Origin: Aquibacillus albus
GTDB lineage: Bacteria; Bacillota; Bacilli; Bacillales; Amphibacillaceae
NCBI RefSeq assembly: GCF_016908325.1
Contig: NZ_JAFBDR010000022.1
Location: 16,302 to 80,301, forward strand
Length of the DNA stretch: 64,000 bases
Reading direction: 5' to 3'
A model generated the notes under the pieces. The model was not told the DNA's origin and did no database searches. It saw only the letters and a program-made list of their open reading frames with translations. Both the position numbers and the translations under genes were made by a program. Every line of letters begins with the position of its first letter. Position 1 is the stretch's first letter. Below, piece by piece: positions 38,222 to 45,847 of the stretch.

Positions 38222-38260
38222 GTATGCCTGACTTCTTAAAAAAAGTCAGGCATACTGTTT
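38222..38260. terminator. Terminator between ald and the convergent M24 peptidase
   Basis: Perfect 12-bp arms gtatgcctgact/agtcaggcatac with an A-rich loop. It overlaps the end of the peptidase gene and serves both units. Confidence 0.85.
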
Positions 38261-39350
38261 AAAGGATTTGCAGTTCTTTTGGATATTTAGTTAGTAATTC
38301 AATGCCGCCATCTGTCATCAATACTTGATCTTCAATTCGAACTCCACCAATTTCAGGAATGTAAATACCGGGTTCAATGGTAAAGCTCATTCCGGGCAGA
38401 AGAGGTAAACTATTTGTGGAAGTCATGGACGGGAACTCATGAACATCAATCCCGATACCATGCCCTAGTCGATGGGTGAAATACTCACCATAGCCTTTAT
38501 CAGTAATATGTTTACGAGCAACTTGATCTAAAGAACCAATGGGTTGTTGTAATTTCGCATGAGAAATCGCTGCTTTTTGAGCTGATAAGACAGTCTGATA
38601 AATGTCTTTTTGTTGGTCATTAATCTGTTTATATGCTACAGTTCTAGTTATATCTGAACAATAGCCCTCAAAAACAACTCCTAAATCAAACAATACTAAG
38701 TCACCAGGTTTTATTGTATCTAACCCGGGGGTACCATGTGGAATAGCTGTTTTGTTTCCAGTAAGTACCATCGTAGCAAATGACATTTCGCGAATTCCCT
38801 GCTTCTTTAACTCATATTCAATTGTTGCAAGTATTTCAAGTTCTGTTTTTCCTTCTTCTATAGCTTTTATTCCTATTTCAACTCCTAAATCAGCTAGGTT
38901 TGCGGCTTGTTTGAGTAAATGATACTCCTTTTCGTCTTTTATGACTCTCAAGTTAGCAAGATGTTCTTTTACATCATTTGTTGTTGTTTCAGGAAAAAAG
39001 GCTTTAATTTGCTCGAACCTTTCTATAGTGAAATGGTCGTGCTCAATTCCGATTGTGTTCGGAATTCGCTTAGATTTGTTTAAGTAGTGGTAAAACAGCT
39101 CCCACGGGTTTTCGTGGTCTGCATAGCTTAAAATATCTCCTTGCCAACCAGAAGCTATTGCAGTGTCTTTTTCCATGGCTGGTAGAATAAGTAAAGGCTC
39201 GCCTAGTTTGTCAATAAAGATACCAATTAGTCGCTCATGTGGATCTGTGTAATGGTTACTTATGTAATAGACATTTGCCTTAGATGTAATGAACATACTT
39301 TCTTGGTTCCACTCTTGTAAACGATCTAATAATTTATTTACCCTAGTCAA
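38259..39350 (-). CDS. Xaa-Pro dipeptidase/aminopeptidase (M24 metallopeptidase)
   Basis: The protein has 363 residues. An N-terminal creatinase-like domain (1-125) is followed by the pita-bread catalytic domain. The dimetal ligands are visible: FDLGVVFEGYCSDITRT (two Asp), HRLGHGIGIDVHEFP (His), and FTIEPGIYIPEIGGVRIEDQV (two Glu). It should cleave X-Pro dipeptides in the cytoplasm. Closest in my memory are YkvY/PepQ-type enzymes. TTG 39350, seven bases after aaggtg, is preferred to the TTG six bases earlier, which sits too close to the ribosome site. It is divergent from the pspA cassette. Confidence 0.9.
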   Translation of the reverse strand: MTRVNKLLDRLQEWNQESMFITSKANVYYISNHYTDPHERLIGIFIDKLGEPLLILPAMEKDTAIASGWQGDILSYADHENPWELFYHYLNKSKRIPNTIGIEHDHFTIERFEQIKAFFPETTTNDVKEHLANLRVIKDEKEYHLLKQAANLADLGVEIGIKAIEEGKTELEILATIEYELKKQGIREMSFATMVLTGNKTAIPHGTPGLDTIKPGDLVLFDLGVVFEGYCSDITRTVAYKQINDQQKDIYQTVLSAQKAAISHAKLQQPIGSLDQVARKHITDKGYGEYFTHRLGHGIGIDVHEFPSMTSTNSLPLLPGMSFTIEPGIYIPEIGGVRIEDQVLMTDGGIELLTKYPKELQIL

Positions 39351-39522
39351 AATCAATCACCTTCCTAGCTCATTGTTGTTTTCCATTGAATGGAAAGTCA
39401 TAATAATAGTAGTATAGCAAAATAAAAACTAAATAAGAACAATGGAAAGTTTTATTCATTCCATTGATATGATAAATTAATATCGAAAAATTTTTTATTT
39501 CTATATAAAATTCAAATAAATG

Positions 39523-39551
39523 TGAAACGTTTTGTGTGGAATAATCGTAAA
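39523..39551 (+). promoter_or_regulatory. ECF sigma-W-type promoter of the pspA cassette
   Basis: TGAAAC (39523-39528) followed by GTTTT, a 17-base spacer in total, then CGTAAA (39546-39551). This matches the sigma-W pattern TGAAAC-N16-17-CGTA, including the T-rich stretch after AAC. It lies 33 bases upstream of the DUF4178 gene. The pspA operon of B. subtilis is also sigma-W controlled. The rest of the gap 39351-39583 is AT-rich. Confidence 0.75.
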
Positions 39552-39583
39552 TTTATTATAAGTAAGCAGAAAGAGGTGCACCA

Positions 39584-40096
39584 ATGGGGTTATTCCAAAA
39601 ATTATTTAAAAAGAAAGATAATAGACCACAAATAAAAGAAAGAACCCCGCTTTCTTTAGAAGTAGGAGATATAGTGGTTTATGATTTGACTGATTATGAG
39701 GTGGTAGGCAAAATTAATTACCGTCAAGGAAGTTATGAATGGTTTGGTTATCAGTTATTAGAGGGGAATGACACCATTTGGCTTGCAGCAGAAATGGACG
39801 ATGATCTGGAACTAGGTATTTACAAACCGATAAAACTTCCAGTATCGTATCCTTTTCCAAAACAAATTTCCTATCAGGAGAAAACTTATTATCTTGATGA
39901 GGAAGGTGAGGCAAGAGTTGTAGGTGAAGGAAGAAGCAGAAATGTAAATGGTAGCATAGTGAAATATGCAGAGTACTATGATGATGAGGAGTCATATTTC
40001 ATTAGCTTAGAACACTGGGGTAGTGAAATGGAGGTAAGCTTAGGATATCCAATTGAAGAATATGAATTAAAAATTATAGCGGGATCTAATTCTTAA
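39584..40096 (+). CDS. DUF4178 protein, first gene of the PspA cassette
   Basis: The protein has 170 residues. A basic N-terminus (MGLFQKLFKKKDN) precedes a compact beta-rich domain with LSLEVGDIVVYDLTDYEVVGKI, YEWFGYQLLEG, WLAAEMDDDLE and YYDDEESYFISLEHWGSEMEVSLGYPI. I recognise it as DUF4178. The function is unknown. DUF4178 genes recur beside PspA, DUF4247, DUF350 and SpeE-like genes in Bacillota and Actinobacteria, for example, from memory, the Rv2598-Rv2601 cluster. It is the first gene behind the sigma-W-type promoter, 14 bases before pspA. Confidence 0.85.
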   Translation: MGLFQKLFKKKDNRPQIKERTPLSLEVGDIVVYDLTDYEVVGKINYRQGSYEWFGYQLLEGNDTIWLAAEMDDDLELGIYKPIKLPVSYPFPKQISYQEKTYYLDEEGEARVVGEGRSRNVNGSIVKYAEYYDDEESYFISLEHWGSEMEVSLGYPIEEYELKIIAGSNS

Positions 40097-40110
40097 GAGG
40101 AGGTAAACTT

Positions 40111-40779
40111 ATGTTTAAAATGTTTAAACGTGTAAAAACTGTTGTAAGTTCTGAATTAAATGCCATGTTAGATAAAGCAGAAGATCCGGTGAAAATGCTT
40201 GATCAATTTATGAGAGATATGGAATCTGATATTCGTGAGGTAGAAAGCTCCGTTGCAAAACAAATTGCAAATGAAAAAATGTTAAAGCGGAAATATGATG
40301 ATGCTCAAGCACTTGTTGATAAAAGACAAAAGCAAGCAGAACAGGCAATTGAAGCTGGCAATGAAGATCTTGCAAGACGTGCTTTAGAAGATAAAGCAAA
40401 CCAAGCGCAGCAAGCAGATTCTTTAAAGGAATCTTGGGAAAGAGCAAAGTCGGATTCAGATACACTAAGAACGAAGCTCGATGAAATGAAAAAAGAATAT
40501 CAAGATATGAAATTAAAGAAAGATTCTTTAAAAGCACGCGCAGAATCGGCTAAAACTAGAACAAAGATTAATCGTACAATGTCTTCGATTGGGAATGATG
40601 AATCCAAACAAGGTTTTGACCGAATGGAAGAAAAGGTTCTACATTATGAAGCAGAGGCAGATACGAGCGAAGATCTTTCAGCGGCAAGTCGTACTTTAGA
40701 TGATGAGTTTGAAGAACTAGAGAAAAATGGTGTAGATGATGAATTGGCAGCACTTAAAAAGAAAATGGGGAAAGAATAA
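40111..40779 (+). CDS. pspA: PspA/IM30 family phage-shock protein
   Basis: PspA proteins are ESCRT-III-like membrane-remodelling proteins that assemble on damaged membranes and help keep the proton gradient. The protein has 222 residues, almost entirely helical. MFKMFKRVKTVVSSELNAML is the amphipathic membrane-binding helix and the family signature, DPVKMLDQFMRDMESDIREV follows, and a long coiled coil runs from about 25 to 150. The aagaggaggt ribosome site is strong. It is the second gene of the cassette. A terminator 65 bases downstream probably makes DUF4178-pspA the more highly expressed pair. Confidence 0.95.
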   Translation: MFKMFKRVKTVVSSELNAMLDKAEDPVKMLDQFMRDMESDIREVESSVAKQIANEKMLKRKYDDAQALVDKRQKQAEQAIEAGNEDLARRALEDKANQAQQADSLKESWERAKSDSDTLRTKLDEMKKEYQDMKLKKDSLKARAESAKTRTKINRTMSSIGNDESKQGFDRMEEKVLHYEAEADTSEDLSAASRTLDDEFEELEKNGVDDELAALKKKMGKE

Positions 40780-40844
40780 GGGGTTTATAGGTGGCTTCTT
40801 TCTAGTTACGCAATAAGTGCTTAGATTTCAAGTCAATAGGACAG

Positions 40845-40882
40845 AAACCCTTGTATGCCTAAGTAGCAGCAAGGGTTTTTAT
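40845..40882 (+). terminator. Terminator within the pspA cassette
   Basis: Perfect arms aaacccttg/caagggttt with a 16-base loop and a ttttt tail. It separates DUF4178-pspA from the three downstream genes and may act as a partial terminator. Confidence 0.82.
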
Positions 40883-40942
40883 TGTACTTTTAGTTTTATA
40901 CAAATGAGGCGGTTGTAAAAAGTATAAGAAAGGGGGGTGTCC

Positions 40943-41575
40943 ATGAAAAAAAGTTGCTTGGTTGTATTTTTATTTGTTTCTATTTTTCTAACTGCATGTG
41001 GATATACAAACATACCGGGTTTTGAAGAACCAACTGTATCTGTTAGCGATATACCTGATGAACCAACTAAGGAACAATTATTAGACGAGATTAAAGCATC
41101 ATCAACAAGTGATATAGAGGCAGTCATATCCAACCATTTTTATTTACTAGATGTAGTCGAGGGAGATAATGGACAGGCAAATATTTATGCAACAAATAGA
41201 TTATCTATTTCAGAGTTGGTATCTGTACTATCAGATATAATCCAACCTGAGGAAATTAGCGACCTAAAAGATAACCAACAAATATTAATTTATCCAAATA
41301 ACTTTGTCACCATTAAGGAAAGTGAAGAGGATAATAATGCTGTGTTAATGGAAGTGGCAAGTAAGCAATTTGTCCAAAATCATTATTCCCCTAGTTTTTT
41401 AAGTACGTATTTTGCTATTCGTACATTAGAAAGTGTACTAGGAGTACCGAATTGGGGAAATAGGCAAAGAAACCAATGCAGTAATGGTGGATGCTATGGA
41501 GGTTATACAATGGATCGAAACCAAAATAGGGGGATGTCAACTTATAGGGGTGGCGGTCCTAGTGCTGGCAAATAA
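40943..41575 (+). CDS. DUF4247 lipoprotein of the PspA cassette
   Basis: The protein has 210 residues. A lipoprotein signal (KKSCLVVFLFVSIFLTAC, lipobox Cys19) means the mature protein is anchored outside the membrane. The following domain, with VISNHFYLLDVV and QFVQNHYSPSFLSTYFAIRTLE, is DUF4247. The tail (GGCYGGYTMDRNQNRGMSTYRGGGPSAGK) is glycine- and Arg-rich and holds extra cysteines. The function is unknown. ATG 40943 is chosen; the in-frame GTG at 40937 lies inside the aggggggtg ribosome site. No promoter is evident between the upstream terminator and this gene. Confidence 0.82.
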   Translation: MKKSCLVVFLFVSIFLTACGYTNIPGFEEPTVSVSDIPDEPTKEQLLDEIKASSTSDIEAVISNHFYLLDVVEGDNGQANIYATNRLSISELVSVLSDIIQPEEISDLKDNQQILIYPNNFVTIKESEEDNNAVLMEVASKQFVQNHYSPSFLSTYFAIRTLESVLGVPNWGNRQRNQCSNGGCYGGYTMDRNQNRGMSTYRGGGPSAGK

Positions 41576-41596
41576 AAAAGGAGGTTGTGAAAACAA

Positions 41597-41992
41597 ATGG
41601 AAGCTTTTATTTCAACGTTTATTTATTTTTTGATGGCTATTATTGTTGTTGTGATTGGCTTAGTTGTTTTTGAATTTTTAACAAGAAAGTATAAAGATTG
41701 GGAAGAGATTAAGAACGGTAACCATTCAGTGGCATTATCTATAGCAGGTAAAATAATAGGTATTTGCATTATTCTTTCCTTTGCTATATACCATAGCATA
41801 ACTGTTTGGGAAACGATTTTATGGGGTGGTTATGGTGTCGTGTTACAACTGATTGCTTATTGGGTTTTCGAAGGGTTAACGAGAAAGTTTTCTGTAGAAG
41901 AACAACTGAAAGGAAATAACATTGCAGTAGGTATTATAACGATGGCAGTATCGATTGGCTTGGCATTTGTTATTGGAGCATCTATTACATAA
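41597..41992 (+). CDS. DUF350 (YjfL-like) integral membrane protein
   Basis: The protein has 131 residues with four predicted membrane helices arranged as two similar halves, each followed by a short acidic/basic motif: VFEFLTRKYKDWEEIKNGNHSVALS and VFEGLTRKFSVEEQLKGNNIAVGI. This internal duplication is the DUF350 hallmark (E. coli YjfL family). The function is unknown. The aaaggaggttgtg ribosome site is strong. It lies 21 bases after the DUF4247 gene. Confidence 0.88.
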   Translation: MEAFISTFIYFLMAIIVVVIGLVVFEFLTRKYKDWEEIKNGNHSVALSIAGKIIGICIILSFAIYHSITVWETILWGGYGVVLQLIAYWVFEGLTRKFSVEEQLKGNNIAVGIITMAVSIGLAFVIGASIT

Positions 41993-42126
41993 TAAGTCCT
42001 GCCAAACATAAGGTCTGGTCAAACGTGGCCAGACCGCTGTTAATAATGGGGTTGAAAGTAAAACGAAGGCTTGCTCAATCTAGTCGTGTCTACAACCCAA
42101 GTTTTTTTAACAAACGGAGTGAGAGG

Positions 42127-43677
42127 ATGAACGATTCAGCAGTTAAACAAAGTCATTTTATTTATTGGGCATCTGGAATTGTATCTATATGTGGAATTAT
42201 ATTTGAAGTGCTTTTCGGTGCCTTAGGCTCTTACATATTAGGGGATGGAGTTAAGCAATATACACTAACAATATCGTTGTTTTTAACTGGAATGGGTATT
42301 GGAGCAAGTTTAAGTGAAAAGGTATTAAAAAATTTAGTTATTGCTTTTATTTATATAGAATTTTTAGTTGCTCTCATAGGTGGTACTTCAAGTTTTATTA
42401 TGTTCGGTATAACAGCTTTTTCACCAGATGGAACGGACGCATTGTTCCTTTACTTCATCACTCTTCTTGTTGGAGCTTTAACTGGGGTAGAACTTCCTAT
42501 CTTAATTCGTAAGGCAAATGAAATTGGTGTATCATTAAACCGAAGTACAGCAAGGGTGCTTTTTTCCGATTATGCTGGTGGTTTGATCGGTGGATTGTTA
42601 TTTGTATATTTATTACGACCACAACTAGGAATGGTTAAGACTGCATTTTTAGTAGGTTGTATAAATTTAGCAGTTGCTCTAGTTGTATTATTCTTATTTC
42701 GAAAAGAAATCACTAAATTTGTTTCACATCTATTTGTAGGGGCAATCATTGGTATTATTTTAATAGCGGGGTTATTTTTTGGTGAAGAAATGGCCTTGAC
42801 ATTTGAACAGAAGCTATATAGAGATCCAATTATCCATATGGAAGAAAGTAAGTATCAAAAGATAGTCATTACGAAAGATCAACAGGATACGAGGCTTTAT
42901 TTAGACGGTGGCTTGCAGTTCAGCTCTGTTGACGAATATCGTTATCATGAAGTATTAGTACATCCTGCCATGGCACAAGCAACGAACCATAATCATGTTT
43001 TGATTCTTGGTGGTGGTGACGGTATAGCAGCGAAAGAGGTATTAAAGTATCCAGATGTTCAAAAGGTTACACTTGTTGATTTAGATCCAGCTGTTATTGA
43101 GTTAGCAAATAATGATCCCAATCTATTAACTATTAATAATGGGGCTTTAAAGGATGAAAAAGTAAATATTATCAATAAGGATGCATTTAATTATTTAGAA
43201 GAAACGAATGAATGGTTTAATGTCATTATCGTTGATTTACCAGACCCTAATAACGAAGGCCTGAACAAATTATATACAAAAGAGTTTTATTCATTAGCAA
43301 GAAATCATTTGTTGCCGGATGGGGCAATGATGGTACAAGCGACTAGTCCAGTTTTCGCAAGAGAGGTATATTGGACGATTTCCAAAACAATTGAATCTAC
43401 CGGGCTTCAAATTGAAAACCTTCATGTCGATGTTCCAAGCTTTGGGAATTGGGGCTTCGTGTTTGCAAGTAGGGGGGCTATAGATCTAAATCGTCTTGAG
43501 ATATCGGTACCTACTCAATTTTTAACTACGGAACTAATACAATCGTTAACAGTATTTGGCAAAGATGAAGACGAAGATATACGGAATGAAAGAGGAAAAA
43601 AAGTTGTACTAGAACCAAATACAATTATAAATCCTAGACTTATCCAATTATATGAAAAATCATGGGAAAACTATTAG
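42127..43677 (+). CDS. Membrane-fused spermidine-synthase-like protein
   Basis: The protein has 516 residues. Six to eight helices (about residues 10-225) are fused to an aminopropyltransferase-like domain (about 245-510). VLILGGGDGIAAKEVLKYPDVQKVTLVDLDP binds the decarboxylated-SAM-type cofactor, DEYRYHEVLVHPAM matches the substrate loop, and IIVDLPDPNNEGLNKLYTKEFY carries the catalytic-type Asp. The usual DSTDP is DLPDP and the C-terminal polyamine-site blocks are weak, so the substrate may differ. ATG 42127 (ggag at -8) is chosen over a long upstream opening that runs through a hairpin. It resembles, from memory, mycobacterial Rv2601. Confidence 0.85.
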   Translation: MNDSAVKQSHFIYWASGIVSICGIIFEVLFGALGSYILGDGVKQYTLTISLFLTGMGIGASLSEKVLKNLVIAFIYIEFLVALIGGTSSFIMFGITAFSPDGTDALFLYFITLLVGALTGVELPILIRKANEIGVSLNRSTARVLFSDYAGGLIGGLLFVYLLRPQLGMVKTAFLVGCINLAVALVVLFLFRKEITKFVSHLFVGAIIGIILIAGLFFGEEMALTFEQKLYRDPIIHMEESKYQKIVITKDQQDTRLYLDGGLQFSSVDEYRYHEVLVHPAMAQATNHNHVLILGGGDGIAAKEVLKYPDVQKVTLVDLDPAVIELANNDPNLLTINNGALKDEKVNIINKDAFNYLEETNEWFNVIIVDLPDPNNEGLNKLYTKEFYSLARNHLLPDGAMMVQATSPVFAREVYWTISKTIESTGLQIENLHVDVPSFGNWGFVFASRGAIDLNRLEISVPTQFLTTELIQSLTVFGKDEDEDIRNERGKKVVLEPNTIINPRLIQLYEKSWENY

Positions 43678-43712
43678 AGGATACACGCACTATTAGTAAT
43701 TGTCTAAAACTT

Positions 43713-43756
43713 AAAGATGAGTTTGTCATAGTGTTTAGTTGCAGTTCGTCTTTTTA
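43713..43756 (+). terminator. Probable terminator after the PspA cassette
   Basis: Imperfect stem aaagatgagtttg/cagttcgtcttt with G-U pairs, followed by ttttt. Confidence 0.55.
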
Positions 43757-43829
43757 CATTTTAAAATGAAACAAATGGCTGTAAAGTAAATGAATACCAT
43801 ACAAGAATTCTAAAAGGGAGAGATGGCTA

Positions 43830-44510
43830 ATGAAGGTATCCTTTCATGGACAATCGGTTGTCCAAGTTGTAACTTCTAAACATAACATACTTATTGATCC
43901 TTTTATTTCAGGTAATGGAACATGTGATCTTGATGCAAATGAGGTAAATCCCGATGTGATTTTACTTACTCATGGTCATAACGACCATGTAGGAGATACA
44001 ATAGACATCGCAAAGCGGACGAATGCACTTGTCGTTGCTCCTTATGAGTTGGCTGTTTATTTAGAGTCCAGAGGTTTAAATACGCACCCGATGCATATCG
44101 GTGGAGCTCATCCGTTTGAGTTTGGACGTGTTAAATTAACTCCAGCATTTCATGGATCAGCTTTCACTGATGAAAATGGTCAAAGTATTTATTGCGGTAT
44201 GCCTGCTGGGATTCTGTTAACAGTTGAAGGGAAAACAATTTATCATGCAGGCGATACTGCATTATTCTCAGACTTTAAACTAATCGGAGAGTTAAATGAT
44301 ATTGATCTTGCTTTTTTACCTATAGGTGATAACTTCACGATGGGTCCAGAGGATGCTTTAATTGCAGCAGAATGGATCAAGGCAAAGCAAGTAGTACCAA
44401 TCCATTATAATACGTTTCCGTTAATTGAGCAGGATGGAGATGCATTTGCTGACAAAGTAAGACCAGGAAAAGGAGTTGCATTGAAGCCGGGAGAAGGAAT
44501 AGATCTTTAA
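43830..44510 (+). CDS. ytkL: YtkL, UPF0173 metallo-beta-lactamase-fold hydrolase
   Basis: The protein has 226 residues, the family length. The metal-binding signature [10 protein letters not shown] (residues about 50-59) is joined by [19 protein letters not shown] and VPIHYNTFP. These are all ligands expected for a dinuclear metallo-beta-lactamase fold. The substrate is unknown; the family is called metal-dependent hydrolase. It is cytoplasmic with no signal peptide. The ribosome site is gggagag. It is a single-gene unit ending in a strong terminator. Confidence 0.93.
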   Translation: MKVSFHGQSVVQVVTSKHNILIDPFISGNGTCDLDANEVNPDVILLTHGHNDHVGDTIDIAKRTNALVVAPYELAVYLESRGLNTHPMHIGGAHPFEFGRVKLTPAFHGSAFTDENGQSIYCGMPAGILLTVEGKTIYHAGDTALFSDFKLIGELNDIDLAFLPIGDNFTMGPEDALIAAEWIKAKQVVPIHYNTFPLIEQDGDAFADKVRPGKGVALKPGEGIDL

Positions 44511-44608
44511 TCGACTCGTATATGTTTCCTCCTTAACTTGAAAAAGAAAATCCGAAGACCATATGAACAAGTAGGTAGTCTTTGAGTACAATCCATATAT
44601 AGGTGATT

Positions 44609-44647
44609 GAGCATCAAATTGCAAAGCAATTTGATGCTCTTTTTATT
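44609..44647 (+). terminator. Terminator after ytkL
   Basis: Perfect 14-bp arms gagcatcaaattgc/gcaatttgatgctc, 3-base loop, then a T tract. Confidence 0.92.
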
Positions 44648-44755
44648 TAATTGGCCTGTTTTCTAATTAAAACAAAGCCACAATACGCAACAAAAGATAA
44701 ATGCGAAACAATTAATACATGGATATAGGTCTTTTTTATCAAGTGCCATACAATC

Positions 44756-44937
44756 GCTTCGGCAGAATACTTCGCTTTCCGCGGGCACGGCCTCAGCCAG
44801 GGTGCTACTTGAATAAGTTTCTTTGTTCCCTTGCGCCGAGGAAGCAAGCTGCGGAGCGTTACTAGAAGACGCAGGCGCATCCACGGGGTCTTCGGACACG
44901 TGCTGTTCCCGCAGTAGTCTACGTATTCTGCCTACGC
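44756..44937 (+). repeat. GC-rich fold-back element, copy A
   Basis: Perfect 10-bp terminal arms GGCAGAATAC (44761-44770) and GTATTCTGCC (44923-44932), plus GC/GC outside. They enclose a core that begins CGCTTTCCG and GCCTCAGCC and ends GGGGTCTTC then GTGCTGTTCCC and AGTCT. The core is shared with copy B in inverted orientation. It is much more GC-rich than the surroundings and carries no gene. Confidence 0.8.
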
Positions 44938-45177
44938 TAAAAGAGATTCTTCGATTAATTATATGTGTAAGAACTGGAATTCACATTACGTGGATGTCTT
45001 ATCCTCAGGAAAGCACCAGCACTATTACATCGCATATAAGAAATTGGTTTATCTTTTCGATTAGTCTACATGTGCTTCCACCGCTTGATAGTGGAAATTT
45101 TATAAAATAACTAATTTTAGTTAAAAGCTTCGTTACAGCAGTTGGATAGTTTCTCACTTATAAATAAATAAATCCAA
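44938..45177. other. Spacer between the two fold-back elements
   Basis: 240 bases without a recognisable gene, RNA or terminator. Short open frames here have no ribosome sites. It may hold decayed sequence. Confidence 0.4.
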
Positions 45178-45295
45178 GCTGTGGAAAAATGCGAGACTCC
45201 TGTGGGAAAAGCAACAGGTGAAGACCCCGCAGGAAGCGGTTTTCTTCCGAGGAGGCTGAGGCGTTGCCCACGGAAAGCGAGTGTTTTTCCACAGC
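45178..45295 (-). repeat. GC-rich fold-back element, copy B (inverted)
   Basis: Perfect 12-bp arms GCTGTGGAAAAA (45178-45189) and TTTTTCCACAGC (45284-45295). The core is the inverse of copy A: a 26-base block (45254-45279) matches copy A 44773-44798 with three differences, and the AGACTCC...GAAGACCCC block (45194-45228) matches the other end. The middle is about 60 bases shorter than in copy A. Confidence 0.82.
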
Positions 45296-45541
45296 GTCGG
45301 TTATGCACTCTTTTTATTCGTTAGATTAATGACAAATTATCTTTTGTTCGCATCATGTGTCAATTGTGTAATAAAAAGTAACAAAGAATACGAAAATAGC
45401 AGTTTGAGTCTCAAAGGGTTCTCTTTTCATAGTTGAATGCATGTTATTAGGTCAGGTACTGAACATTTTTATTCATTTAATCGCATACAATAGATGATAG
45501 ATTCGTACTAAGTTAAAACTAAAACAGGGGGGTGTAAATAG

Positions 45542-45772
45542 GTGAAACAGTATGCTTTTATGAGGATTTTATTAGCATTCTTTTTTCTTTATATTGCCTG
45601 GCCATCTATACGTAGTGAAGTAACACAATTATCCTCTATCTTTTGGGCTACATGGTTAGCTTTCTTTCTGTTAGTTGTAGGGGCGAACTTTGCTACAATA
45701 TTAAAAATGATACAGCCGCCAGTAATGGAAAAAGATCAAATAAATGAAGTTTACCACACGGAGAAAAATTGA
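45542..45772 (+). CDS. Small two-helix membrane protein, unknown
   Basis: The protein has 76 residues. Two hydrophobic segments (about residues 6-22 and 33-53) are joined by a short loop, PSIRSEVTQLSSIFW. A cytoplasmic-looking charged tail, MEKDQINEVYHTEKN, follows. I do not recognise a family. GTG 45542 has aggggggtg eight bases upstream, a strong ribosome site that supports a real gene. It lies 75 bases before ytoI on the same strand and may be co-transcribed. The preceding 246 bases hold no gene. Confidence 0.75.
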   Translation: MKQYAFMRILLAFFFLYIAWPSIRSEVTQLSSIFWATWLAFFLLVVGANFATILKMIQPPVMEKDQINEVYHTEKN

Positions 45773-45847
45773 TACTTTTTTTATACATCTGTATAATAAC
45801 AATAGAGAATAATGTGTTAGTACAGATGGAAAGATTGGTGAAAGGCA

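Noticed and set aside
42012..42035. Hairpin ggtctgg/ccagacc between the DUF350 and SpeE-like genes
   Set aside because: No T tract follows, so it is not called a terminator; it may only affect translation or mRNA stability.
44823..45110. 95-codon frame across the repeat region
   Set aside because: It runs through fold-back element A and has no ribosome site; its existence follows from the GC-rich repeat.
45117..45308. Minus-strand frame covering fold-back element B
   Set aside because: It coincides with the repeat; no ribosome site and no family resemblance.
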